Below are positions 15,699 to 23,465 of a DNA stretch of 29,816 bases, piece by piece. The DNA comes from Candidatus Omnitrophota bacterium (GTDB lineage Bacteria > Omnitrophota > Koll11 > Gygaellales > Profunditerraquicolaceae), in assembly GCA_028712045.1 (NCBI GenBank), contig JAQTRA010000001.1, positions 1 to 29,816 on the forward strand. The letters are read 5' to 3'. The notes beneath the pieces were generated by a model. That model had not been told where the DNA came from. It saw only the letters and a program-made list of their open reading frames with translations, and ran no database searches. The position numbers and the translations under genes are program-made. Positions within the stretch are counted from its first letter, which is position 1. Every line of letters begins with the position of its first letter.

Positions 15699-16469
15699 AT
15701 GTTTACAAATAAAATATATTTACTGCTGATAATTTTTGTTTTTCTTTTGTTGGGATGCACGCATTCGCCGAAGAGGGAAGTCCTTTATCAGGCATCAACT
15801 ATTTCTGCGCTTTCTGCCGGTGGTTATGACGGACAAATAACGCTTAGTGAACTTAAGCAGCGCGGAGATTTTGGCTTAGGGACTTTTCAGGGTTTAGACG
15901 GTGAGATGGTGGCTTTAGATGGCGAGTTTTATCAGGTTAAAGTTGATGGCCGGGTTCATTTAGTGAATAAGGCAGAAGGGATTCCTTTTGCGCAGGTAAC
16001 TTTTTTTGACACGGATAAAACATTTACTGTTGATAACGAATTAAATTATACTGACCTAAGTGAGTATTTGGATAAACTGTTATCTTCTAAAAATATTTTT
16101 TATGCAATTAAGATCAGTGGTTTATTTAAATATGTGAAAACCAGAAGTGTGCCTAAACAGGCTAAACCTTATCCCGGGCTTGAGCAGGCAGTAAAAGAGC
16201 AAAAGGTTTTTGAGTTTAATAATCTAAAAGGAACTATAGTCGGTTGGCGCTCTCCGGAGTATTCCCAGGGTTTTAGTGTCGGCGGTTATCACCTGCATTT
16301 TATCAGCGCGGACAAATTAAAAGGCGGGCATTTATTAGATTTTCAAGCCGCTAAAGTAAAAATCGAAATTGATGAGACTGCGGATTTTTATTTAAGCCTG
16401 CCGACCAATCCGGAGTTCCTGGGCCTGGATCTTAACCCGGAAGTGGTAAAAACAGGAGTTAGCGAGTAA
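15699..16469 (+). CDS. Alpha-acetolactate decarboxylase with lipoprotein signal
   Basis: 256 aa. The N-terminus FLLLGC is a lipobox with Cys20 as the lipid site; Thr at +2 favours outer-membrane sorting under the usual Lol rule. The mature part matches the acetolactate decarboxylase family: YQASTISALSAGGYDG, GTFQGLDGEMVALDGEFYQ, GTIVGWRSPEY and GGYHLHFISADKLKGGH. His198, His200 and His211 keep the spacing of the three zinc ligands known in the Brevibacillus brevis enzyme (194, 196, 207). The reaction is acetolactate to acetoin plus CO2. No acetolactate synthase or butanediol gene is nearby; it sits instead between plsC and an AsmA-like gene, so its substrate in the cell envelope is unclear. 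Confidence 0.9.
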   Translation: MFTNKIYLLLIIFVFLLLGCTHSPKREVLYQASTISALSAGGYDGQITLSELKQRGDFGLGTFQGLDGEMVALDGEFYQVKVDGRVHLVNKAEGIPFAQVTFFDTDKTFTVDNELNYTDLSEYLDKLLSSKNIFYAIKISGLFKYVKTRSVPKQAKPYPGLEQAVKEQKVFEFNNLKGTIVGWRSPEYSQGFSVGGYHLHFISADKLKGGHLLDFQAAKVKIEIDETADFYLSLPTNPEFLGLDLNPEVVKTGVSE

Positions 16470-16481
16470 ACGAAGATATCT

Positions 16482-17546
16482 ATGGCGAAAAAACTTAAGG
16501 TTTTATTTTTGATTCTTACCATATTGGTGGTTATTTTTGTGGTGGCCAGTATTTTAGTTGCGGTATACGCACCTAAAATTGTTGAAGACCAACTGCAAAA
16601 AAATCTTAAAGTAAAAGCTTCCTTAAGTAAAATAAGCTTAACTTTGCCTTTGACGATTACACTGGAAAAATTAGAGATAGGTGATCTCGCTAGTATCCGG
16701 AAAATATCTTTTTCTCCCAGTTTAATTAGCTTATTGTTTGGAAAAATTGTCATCCATGGCCTGAATATTACCGAACCAGTGATTAATCTTGTGCAAACAG
16801 CAGAGGGAAAATTAAATCTGCCGGTTCTAGAGCAGAAAGGCGCGCCGCCAGCAGTTTATCTGACTAGCTTAAAGTTATCTGATGGTAAAATAATTTTTAC
16901 GGACAAAAAAATTAGCGCTGCCGGATATCAGGTTATTGTGGAGAAGCTGGATGCTAGTGTAGCTAAAGTCAGCCTGCCGATATTATCGCTGTCTACAAAT
17001 TTCAGGGTAAGCGCGCAACTAGCTACTTCTGCGGGAAAACCTTTTGGCAAGATTGTTTTTTCCGGCTGGCTTGATTATCTGGCTAAGGATATGGACGCGA
17101 AACTAACGGTTGAAAATATGGATGTGGCGAATTTTTCGCCTTACTACGGTAATTTTATTTCTAACCAAAAACTTTTATCCGCTAAGCTTGACTTTGACTC
17201 AACTTTTAAAGCTAAAAATAACGCCTTAAAAATTATCACGGATTTAAATCTTTCGCAGCTGGTTTATGCTGAGCAGTCGCCGGAGCAACAATTGGATTTA
17301 GACCTGATGAAAAACGCCCTGGATTTATTTACTGATCCTCAAGGGAATTTGCATTTAGTTTTTGATATTGATACGCAGCTGGACAATCCGGGCTTAAGTC
17401 AGGATAAGTTAAAGAAAATAGTCTTAAAGGCAGCAGCCAAAAATCTTAGCCACCAGTCTCCGGATCAATTAGTGGATAAAGTAAGCAAGATTATCGATAA
17501 GTACAAAGATTACGGGAAACAATTAAAGGGTATGTTTTCGAAGTAG
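16482..17546 (+). CDS. AsmA-like/DUF748 membrane-anchored periplasmic protein
   Basis: 354 aa. One N-terminal transmembrane helix (about residues 7-30) is followed by a large periplasmic part of short beta-strands: VKASLSKISLTLPLTITLEKLEIG, the IRKISFSPSLISLLFGKIVIHGLNITEPVI block typical of AsmA/DUF748 domains, and later DAKLTVENMDVANFSPYYG. Larger members of the AsmA/TamB group form lipid-transfer bridges between inner and outer membrane; this is a short member. The neighbouring plsC and lipoprotein genes fit an envelope role. A coding gap of 12 bp follows the decarboxylase gene. The family is moderately certain; function is inferred. Confidence 0.75.
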   Translation: MAKKLKVLFLILTILVVIFVVASILVAVYAPKIVEDQLQKNLKVKASLSKISLTLPLTITLEKLEIGDLASIRKISFSPSLISLLFGKIVIHGLNITEPVINLVQTAEGKLNLPVLEQKGAPPAVYLTSLKLSDGKIIFTDKKISAAGYQVIVEKLDASVAKVSLPILSLSTNFRVSAQLATSAGKPFGKIVFSGWLDYLAKDMDAKLTVENMDVANFSPYYGNFISNQKLLSAKLDFDSTFKAKNNALKIITDLNLSQLVYAEQSPEQQLDLDLMKNALDLFTDPQGNLHLVFDIDTQLDNPGLSQDKLKKIVLKAAAKNLSHQSPDQLVDKVSKIIDKYKDYGKQLKGMFSK

Positions 17547-17573
17547 TACTTGGTTTTAGTTGAGGAGCCGGTA

Positions 17574-18230
17574 ATGAACGAAACAAAAAATAAATCTTTA
17601 AAAAATATAGAAGAGAAGATGGTCGGCCTGGATAGCGGTTCTTTGCGTTACCATATCCTGGAAAGTGCCAAGAATTTTAAACGTTCCTGGATTGAACTGG
17701 GCCGTTCGCTTTATTCAGTTTGGAAAGATAAGATGTATAAAGAGTGGGGTTATGTAAATTTTGATATTTATGTTTCCCGCGAAATAGGTATCCGTAAGCA
17801 AACAGCCATGAAATTGCTTAAGTCTTACTATTTTCTGGAAAAAGAAGAGCCGCAGTATTTAAAAGCTGATTATGCGGATGCTAGTAAGGCTGCGCAAATA
17901 CCAAGTTATGAATCTGTGGATATTCTGCGCCAGGCGAAAAATAAGAAAGTACTAGATGAAGATGATTATAATAATTTGAAAAAAGAAATTTTTGAAAAAG
18001 GCCGGGATGCCGGCGAATTAAAAAAGAATTTGGGTGTGATTATCCGCTCCCGTCAGGAGCTGGAGCCGGAAGCTGCGCAGGAAAAAAGGAAAATGACTAC
18101 GCTGCGGCGGCTGATGGGCCAATTGCGTATGCTTAAGCAGGAGGTTGAGGTTTTAAAAATGCTGCCCATGCCTTTAATTAAGGAGTTGGATGCTCTGATT
18201 AAAAAACTTGACTTGGAGATAGGGGCGTAA
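17574..18230 (+). CDS. Helical, HTH-like conserved hypothetical protein
   Basis: 218 aa from the ATG at 17574, which has GAGGAG six bases upstream; an earlier in-frame TTG at 17550 lacks this. No signal or membrane segment is seen. The segment around residues 45-85 (ELGRSLYSVWKDKMYKEWG, FDIYVSREIGIRKQTAMKLL) looks like a DNA-binding helix-turn-helix of the kind seen in phage and plasmid proteins. The C-terminal 60 residues (TLRRLMGQLRMLKQEVEVL and following) are probably a coiled coil. I recognise no named family. The stop overlaps the next start as TAATG, so it is coupled to the release-factor-like gene, which hints at a shared job but does not prove one. Confidence 0.75.
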   Translation: MNETKNKSLKNIEEKMVGLDSGSLRYHILESAKNFKRSWIELGRSLYSVWKDKMYKEWGYVNFDIYVSREIGIRKQTAMKLLKSYYFLEKEEPQYLKADYADASKAAQIPSYESVDILRQAKNKKVLDEDDYNNLKKEIFEKGRDAGELKKNLGVIIRSRQELEPEAAQEKRKMTTLRRLMGQLRMLKQEVEVLKMLPMPLIKELDALIKKLDLEIGA

Positions 18231-18649
18231 TGGTTATGAAAGTTGTCGTAAAAGAAATTATGACTTTAGAAAAGAAAATGTTGGCCTTGGGAGTGCGGGA
18301 AGAGGATATTGTGGAAAGTTTTATCCGCTCCAGCGGGCCAGGAGGCCAGAATGTGAACAAGAGTTCTACTTGTGTTTATCTTAAGCATTTGCCTACGGGC
18401 CTGGAAGTAAAATGCCAGCGCCAGCGTTCTCAACTGCTTAACCGTAACCTGGCCAGGCATATACTCCTGAGCAAGATTGAAAACAGGATTAAACAGGGGC
18501 TTTTGCAAAAACAGTCGATTAAGGCAAAAATTATGCGTAAAAACCGCCCCAAGCCTAAAAGAGTTAAAATCAGGATACTGGAGCGTAAGCACCGGCATTC
18601 AGATAAAAAATCCGCCCGCAAAAAAATCCGCGAGATTGAGGTTGCATAA
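18230..18649 (+). CDS. RF-1-class GGQ peptidyl-tRNA hydrolase-like protein
   Basis: 139 aa. The GGQ motif (SSGPGGQNVNKSST, about residues 34-47) is the catalytic loop that hydrolyses peptidyl-tRNA in the ribosomal A/P site. The codon-recognition domain of RF1/RF2 is absent and the C-terminus is rich in Lys and Arg (KPKRVKIRILERKHRHSDKK). This is the build of ribosome-rescue factors such as ArfB or the mitochondrial C12orf65/mtRF-R type. It probably frees stalled ribosomes. The start ATG overlaps the previous stop; a second in-frame ATG follows at 18236. I leave the gene unnamed because ArfB and other short GGQ proteins cannot be told apart here. Confidence 0.87.
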   Translation: MVMKVVVKEIMTLEKKMLALGVREEDIVESFIRSSGPGGQNVNKSSTCVYLKHLPTGLEVKCQRQRSQLLNRNLARHILLSKIENRIKQGLLQKQSIKAKIMRKNRPKPKRVKIRILERKHRHSDKKSARKKIREIEVA

Positions 18650-18669
18650 TTATTTTCTTATGGTAGAAT
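18642..18669 (+). promoter_or_regulatory. Promoter of the 41-aa membrane peptide
   Basis: TTGCAT (18642-18647), a 16-nt spacer and TAGAAT (18664-18669), with TGG before the -10. The -35 lies inside the last codons of the upstream gene. Confidence 0.6.
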
Positions 18670-18706
18670 ACACAAACTAATTCGCAGATTAAATATGGAG
18701 GCTAAA

Positions 18707-18832
18707 ATGGTAAACGTTTTAAGTTTTATCGGAGGTTTGATTTCGCTGGCTTTAACGGTTTGGTTTGTATATTTTAGCGTATTGGTAATCCAGAAATTAA
18801 ATAAGCTAATTGAGATTTTGGGTAAGAAATAA
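18707..18832 (+). CDS. Single-helix membrane micropeptide, 41 aa
   Basis: A short open frame with an ideal Shine-Dalgarno (ATGGAGG, GGAGG 5 nt before the ATG) and its own promoter. The product runs from MVNVLSFIGG through one hydrophobic helix (about residues 4-28) to an amphipathic, lysine-ended tail (QKLNKLIEILGKK). Topology is probably N-out or embedded with a cytoplasmic basic end. No family is recognised. Neighbours are a GGQ rescue factor and rpsO. It could be a regulatory micropeptide or a toxin-like peptide. No antisense RNA promoter was noted. Confidence 0.6.
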   Translation: MVNVLSFIGGLISLALTVWFVYFSVLVIQKLNKLIEILGKK

Positions 18833-18836
18833 AAGA

Positions 18837-18872
18837 TAACTTATTGACTTGATAAGTTAATTAACGTATAAT
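18837..18872 (+). promoter_or_regulatory. Promoter of rpsO-pnp with flanking inverted repeat
   Basis: TTGACT (18844-18849), a 17-nt spacer and TATAAT (18867-18872). An 8-bp perfect inverted repeat, TAACTTAT (18837-18844) and ATAAGTTA (18852-18859), brackets the -35; the palindrome GTTAATTAAC (18856-18865) lies in the spacer. Either could be an operator. Confidence 0.8.
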
Positions 18873-18895
18873 CAAACGCAAGGGAGGTGAAGAAA

Positions 18896-19165
18896 TTGGT
18901 TTTGGTCAAAGAAAAAAAGGCAAAATTGATTGATGATTTTAAGGTGCATTCCACGGATACCGGATCTGCTGAAGTTCAGATAGCGATTTTAACTGAGAGG
19001 ATCAACGGTTTAGGAGATCACTTCAAAACACATAAGAAGGATTTACATTCTCGCCATGGACTGCTCATATTAGTAAGTAGGCGCCGCAAACTCCTCAAAT
19101 TTCTCAAGGATAGAGATATGAAGAAGTATGAAGAGGTCCTGGGAAAACTAAAATTGAGGAAATAA
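18896..19165 (+). CDS. rpsO: Small ribosomal subunit protein uS15, TTG start
   Basis: Binds 16S rRNA helices in the platform of the 30S subunit. The TTG at 18896 is chosen as start: GGGAGGTGA (18882-18890) is a textbook Shine-Dalgarno at proper distance from it, while the in-frame GTG at 18887 overlaps that site. The product is then 89 aa, exactly the usual S15 length. Signature stretches are HSTDTGSAEVQIAILTERI, HKKDLHSRHGL and LVSRRRKLLKFL. pnp follows after 43 bp, the classic rpsO-pnp pair. Confidence 0.95.
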   Translation: MVLVKEKKAKLIDDFKVHSTDTGSAEVQIAILTERINGLGDHFKTHKKDLHSRHGLLILVSRRRKLLKFLKDRDMKKYEEVLGKLKLRK

Positions 19166-19179
19166 AGCCTTCAAGGCTT
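19165..19179 (+). other. Short hairpin between rpsO and pnp
   Basis: AAGCCT (19165-19170) and AGGCTT (19174-19179) can pair across a 3-nt loop, overlapping the rpsO stop by one base. In other bacteria a hairpin before pnp is the site of RNase III cleavage and autoregulation. This one is far smaller, so any such role is a guess. Confidence 0.3.
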
Positions 19180-19208
19180 AATCCATAAAGAAAAGAGAGA
19201 GTTAAATA

Positions 19209-21290
19209 ATGCAAAATAAAAGCTTACAAATTAAATTTGGGTCAAATGACCTTATTTTAGAGACGGGTAGAATGGCTAAACAGGCCAATGGCTCGGTTAC
19301 GGTTACCTATGGCGGAACAGTAGTTTTAGTTACTGCTTGTATGTCCCGCGAGGTAAGAGAGGGGCAGGGTTTCTTTCCCTTAACCGTAGAGTACCAGGAA
19401 AAAACTTATGCTGCCGGCAGGATCCCCGGAGGATTTTTTAAACGTGAGGGCAGGCCTTCGGAAGTTGAAATTTTAACCAGCCGCCTGATTGACCGGCCTA
19501 TTCGCCCGTTATTCCCGGAAGGCTTTTTAAACGAAGTCCAGGTGATGGCGATTGTTTTATCAAGTGACGGGGAAAATGAATCCGATATTTTAGCCTTAAT
19601 CGGCGCCAGCGCGGCTTTATCGATCTCCAGTATTCCTTTTAAGGGCCCGATAGCTGCTTGCCGGGTAGCCAGAATAAATAATGAATTTGTTTTAAATCCT
19701 ACTTATACTCAGCTGGCCGCAGCAGATTTAGAAGTTGTGGTTACTGGCAATAGCCAGGGCGTAGTGATGCTGGAATCAAAAGCTAGCGAGATTTCGGAAG
19801 AGGTTTATTTTGAGGCAGTAAAGTTTGGCATGGATAGCTTGAAGCCTGTCTTAAGCATGCAGGAAGAATTTTGCAAGCTTTATGGACAGAAGAAAGCAAA
19901 AATTGAATTAAAGTTAGTGGATGCGGCTCTGATGCAAAAGATTGAATCGCTGGCTGAAGAGAAATTAAAGAATGTGTATAAGTTGAGCACTAAAGAAGCA
20001 CGCGAAGAAGAGATCGTTTTATTAACTAAGGAATTAGAAACACAGTTAGTAGAAGAAGGATTTTTAGCCGCAGATATCCGTACCGGGATTCACGAAGTAG
20101 AAAAGAAACAGGTACGCAGAATGATTACCCAGGATAATGTGCGTATAGACGGCCGCTCTTTTACCCAGATCCGCCCGATTAGTTGTGAAGTGTCTGTGCT
20201 GCCGCGCACTCACGGGTCAAGCCTTTTTACCCGGGGCCAAACTCAGAGTTTAGCGATAACTACTTTAGGCACCGGCGAAGATGAGCAGCTGGTGGAAGCA
20301 TTAGAAGGAGAGAAGAAAAAATCCTTTATGCTGCATTATAATTTTCCCTCTTTTAGTGTTGGTGAGACAAAACCCGTGCGTGGCCCGGGCAGGCGTGAAA
20401 TTGGGCACGGTGCTTTAGCCGAGAAGGCGTTACTGGCGGTTATGCCGACAAAAGAAAAATTCCCTTATACGATCAGAGTTGTTTCTGAAATTTTAGAATC
20501 TAACGGTTCGAGCAGTATGGCTTCAGTTTGTGCGGCCACACTATCCTTAATGGATGCCGGGGTGCCGATTAAGCAAGCTGTGGGCGGGGTAGCTTTAGGT
20601 TTAGTTAAAGAAGGGGATAAAGAAGTTATTCTGACGGATATTGCCGGATTAGAGGATCACTTTGGCGATATGGATTTTAAGGTTGCCGGTACCCGCACCG
20701 GGGTTACCGCAGTGCAGCTGGATCTAAAGATTGACGGGATATCTCTGGATCTATTAAAGAAATGCCTGGCGCAATCTAAAGAAGGAAGATTCTTTATTTT
20801 AGATAAAATGAATAGCGCGCTGACACAGCCGCGCACCGAGCTTTCTAGTTTTGCTCCGCGTATCGATGTAATTAAAATTAATACTGAAAAAATTGGCGAA
20901 TTAATCGGCCCGGGTGGAAAGAATATTAAAGCAATTATTGCCGCCACCGGCGCCAGTATTGATATTAAAGATGATGGGACAGTTTTAGTTGGTTCGACTG
21001 ATGCCTCAAAGTCAGAAGCCGCAATCAGGATGATCAAAGCCATTGCTGAAGATGTTGAGGTGGGCAGGATTTATTCCGGTAAAGTAAAACGGATTATGCC
21101 CTTTGGCGTGTTTGTGGAAATTGCCCCGCGTAAAGAAGGATTGGTGCATGTTTCCGAGTTGTCGGCGACATTTATCAAGAAAGTGGAAGATGTCGTGAAA
21201 GTCGGCGACGAATTTAAAGTTAAAGTTATCGGCGTAGACGAATTAGGCAGAATTAATTTAAGCAAGAAACAGGCAGAGCCAAGCAGTTAA
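19209..21290 (+). CDS. pnp: Polyribonucleotide nucleotidyltransferase (PNPase)
   Basis: 693 aa, a 3'-5' phosphorolytic exoribonuclease and RNA-tailing enzyme, active as a trimer. Two RNase PH-like domains (about 1-220 and 310-540) are joined by a helical part; the first contains RPSEVEILTSRLIDRPIRPLFP, the second RTHGSSLFTRGQTQ and GPGRREIGHGALAEKAL. A KH domain follows (KIGELIGPGGKNIKAIIAAT, with the GxxG loop) and a C-terminal S1 domain (about 620-690: GRIYSGKVKRIMPFGVFVEI). Length and all domains are complete. GAGAGAG lies 8 nt upstream of the ATG. It is cotranscribed with rpsO. Confidence 0.97.
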   Translation: MQNKSLQIKFGSNDLILETGRMAKQANGSVTVTYGGTVVLVTACMSREVREGQGFFPLTVEYQEKTYAAGRIPGGFFKREGRPSEVEILTSRLIDRPIRPLFPEGFLNEVQVMAIVLSSDGENESDILALIGASAALSISSIPFKGPIAACRVARINNEFVLNPTYTQLAAADLEVVVTGNSQGVVMLESKASEISEEVYFEAVKFGMDSLKPVLSMQEEFCKLYGQKKAKIELKLVDAALMQKIESLAEEKLKNVYKLSTKEAREEEIVLLTKELETQLVEEGFLAADIRTGIHEVEKKQVRRMITQDNVRIDGRSFTQIRPISCEVSVLPRTHGSSLFTRGQTQSLAITTLGTGEDEQLVEALEGEKKKSFMLHYNFPSFSVGETKPVRGPGRREIGHGALAEKALLAVMPTKEKFPYTIRVVSEILESNGSSSMASVCAATLSLMDAGVPIKQAVGGVALGLVKEGDKEVILTDIAGLEDHFGDMDFKVAGTRTGVTAVQLDLKIDGISLDLLKKCLAQSKEGRFFILDKMNSALTQPRTELSSFAPRIDVIKINTEKIGELIGPGGKNIKAIIAATGASIDIKDDGTVLVGSTDASKSEAAIRMIKAIAEDVEVGRIYSGKVKRIMPFGVFVEIAPRKEGLVHVSELSATFIKKVEDVVKVGDEFKVKVIGVDELGRINLSKKQAEPSS

Positions 21291-21299
21291 TTTTAAGAA

Positions 21300-23465
21300 G
21301 TGAGAGAAAGAAGAATAAATGAGGTTAAGGGTGTTGTCTTAGTAGCAGCAGGGCTGATGGTACTAATCAGCCTTTTGCGTTTTGACCGCCTTGACCTGGT
21401 ATTCTACAGTTCACATCCTAATTACCCCCCGCACAACCTTCTCGGAGTTTTCGGCGCCTATCTAGGCGGATTAATCGTATTTCTGCTGGGCAATATTTCA
21501 AGTTTTTTAATTCCTTTTCTGGTAATTATGCTGGGGATTAAATATTTCCGCCAGGATAAGCCATATTTAAGCGTCCCACGCTTACTGGGGATGTTTGTGC
21601 TTTTGGTTTCGATCAGCTCGCTGATCGGTATGTTTAACCTAACTAACGATATGCTTAGATTCCAAACTTCAGGTTTCCTGGGCGCGCTTACTTCTAATTT
21701 TGTCACCACCTATTTTAGCCGTTTAGGCGGGTTTATCATTTTCATTACTTTTATTATCCTTTCCTTGGCCTTAGTCACGGAAATTCTTATCTCTTCGCTT
21801 TTCTTAAAAACATTTGAAAAAGGAAGATCTATTTTTTCTAAGTTTTTTAATTTTCCTAATAATGCTCCCGGGAAGAAGGCAACTCAAGTCCATGTTAAGA
21901 AGCCAAATCAGTTTCCTGCGGCAACTGCGTCTAAGCCCAGGATATTTATGCCTGAGCAAACAGCCCAACCAAAGTTGAATATTCAGCTTAAGAGTAAAAC
22001 ACCAGAAGAAAAAATTAAACAAAAACCCAGTGAGTTGAAGATTGGCGATTATCATTTGCCTTCAATTGATTTATTAGATGAGCCGCCTGCTCCGGATAAC
22101 CGGCAAATGAAAGAGGATTTGGAAGCTAGCGCAAGAATCTTAGAAGATACACTGGAAGATTTTGGAATTAGTGCCAAGGTTACGGATATTATCCGCGGCC
22201 CGGTAATCACGCGTTATGAGCTGGAACCTGCGGCCGGAGTTAAAATTAACCGCATTGAAGCCTTAAGTGATGATATTGCCCTGGCAATCAAAGCTCAATC
22301 GGTCAGAATTATCGCGCCTATCCCGGGAAAAGGAAGGGTGGGTGTGGAAGTCCCTAATTTAACCAGTACCATAGTTTGTATTAAGGATTTACTTACCAGC
22401 GCTGAATACCATAAACATAAATCAGCTTTGACTTTGGCTTTAGGTAAAGATATTACCGGCAGGTCGGTATTTGGGGATTTAGATGATATGCCGCATCTTC
22501 TGATCGCCGGAACTACCGGATCAGGTAAAACTGTATGCGTGAATACCTGCATATTATCTTTGCTTTTCAGGGAATCGCCCAATGATTTAAAATTTTTGAT
22601 GATTGACCCGAAGATGGTTGAACTGATGCCTTTTAATGGCTTGCCGCATCTTTTGTGCCCGGTGGTAACTGATGCCAAAAAAGCTGCGGTGGCGCTTAAC
22701 TGGGTGGTAACTGAAATGGAAAATCGTTATCAGTTGCTCGCCAAAGAAGGGGCAAGAAATATTGAGGCGTATAACGCCAAGCAGGAGAAGATCCCTTATA
22801 TTATCGTTATCGTCGATGAATTCGCGGATTTAATGAGTGTGGCCCGCGATCAGATTGAAAATGCGATTACGCGCCTGGCCCAGTTGTCCCGCGCTGTAGG
22901 CATTCATTTAATTTTAGCTACTCAGCGGCCAAGTGTAGATGTAATTACCGGTGTAATCAAGGCTAATTTGCCGGCGCGAGTATCTTTTAAAGTTGCCTCT
23001 AAAGTCGATTCGCGCACAGTTTTAGATATGAATGGCGCGGAAACTTTATTAGGTAAAGGAGATATGCTTTTCTTGCAGCCGGGTAAAGAAGACTTGGTGC
23101 GTATCCAGGGAGCCTTGGTCAAGGATGCGGAGATTGAAAGAGTGGTAGAGTTTATCAAAGCCCAGGGCGTGCCAGTTTATGACGATGAAATTCTTAAAGA
23201 ACAGCAGAAGAATAATCTGGCCAATGGGGAAAAAGATGATATTTATGATGAGGCGGTGCGCGTAATTATGGAAAGCAACCAGGCTTCGGTTTCCATTTTA
23301 CAAAGGCGGATGCGTTTAGGTTATACGCGGGCGGCACGCATTATTGATACCATGGAGCTGGAAGGTTTAGTCGGCCCCTTTGAAGGAAGTAAGCCGCGCA
23401 GGATCTTGGTTGATCGCGAAGCTTGGCTGCGGGATTTAACTGGTGGCGGTAAAATAGAAAAATAA
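21300..23465 (+). CDS. ftsK: DNA translocase FtsK/SpoIIIE
   Basis: 721 aa, the membrane-anchored motor that clears DNA from the division septum. Four hydrophobic segments fall within the first 170 residues (for example VVLVAAGLMVLISLL and GGFIIFITFIILSLALV). A Pro/Lys-rich linker follows (about 180-250), then the alpha and beta motor domains with Walker A GTTGSGKT and Walker B IVIVDEFADLM, the FtsK stretch ATQRPSVDVITGVIKANLP, and finally the winged-helix gamma domain (SVSILQRRMRLGYTRAARIIDTME) that reads KOPS sites. The GTG at 21300 is the only start available, since an in-frame TAA lies at 21294; its Shine-Dalgarno is poor. It starts 9 bp after pnp and overlaps the next gene as TAATG. Confidence 0.96.
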   Translation: MRERRINEVKGVVLVAAGLMVLISLLRFDRLDLVFYSSHPNYPPHNLLGVFGAYLGGLIVFLLGNISSFLIPFLVIMLGIKYFRQDKPYLSVPRLLGMFVLLVSISSLIGMFNLTNDMLRFQTSGFLGALTSNFVTTYFSRLGGFIIFITFIILSLALVTEILISSLFLKTFEKGRSIFSKFFNFPNNAPGKKATQVHVKKPNQFPAATASKPRIFMPEQTAQPKLNIQLKSKTPEEKIKQKPSELKIGDYHLPSIDLLDEPPAPDNRQMKEDLEASARILEDTLEDFGISAKVTDIIRGPVITRYELEPAAGVKINRIEALSDDIALAIKAQSVRIIAPIPGKGRVGVEVPNLTSTIVCIKDLLTSAEYHKHKSALTLALGKDITGRSVFGDLDDMPHLLIAGTTGSGKTVCVNTCILSLLFRESPNDLKFLMIDPKMVELMPFNGLPHLLCPVVTDAKKAAVALNWVVTEMENRYQLLAKEGARNIEAYNAKQEKIPYIIVIVDEFADLMSVARDQIENAITRLAQLSRAVGIHLILATQRPSVDVITGVIKANLPARVSFKVASKVDSRTVLDMNGAETLLGKGDMLFLQPGKEDLVRIQGALVKDAEIERVVEFIKAQGVPVYDDEILKEQQKNNLANGEKDDIYDEAVRVIMESNQASVSILQRRMRLGYTRAARIIDTMELEGLVGPFEGSKPRRILVDREAWLRDLTGGGKIEK

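Noticed and set aside
18887..18895. GTG start for rpsO
   Set aside because: It overlaps the Shine-Dalgarno itself. TTG at 18896 gives correct spacing and the usual 89 residues.
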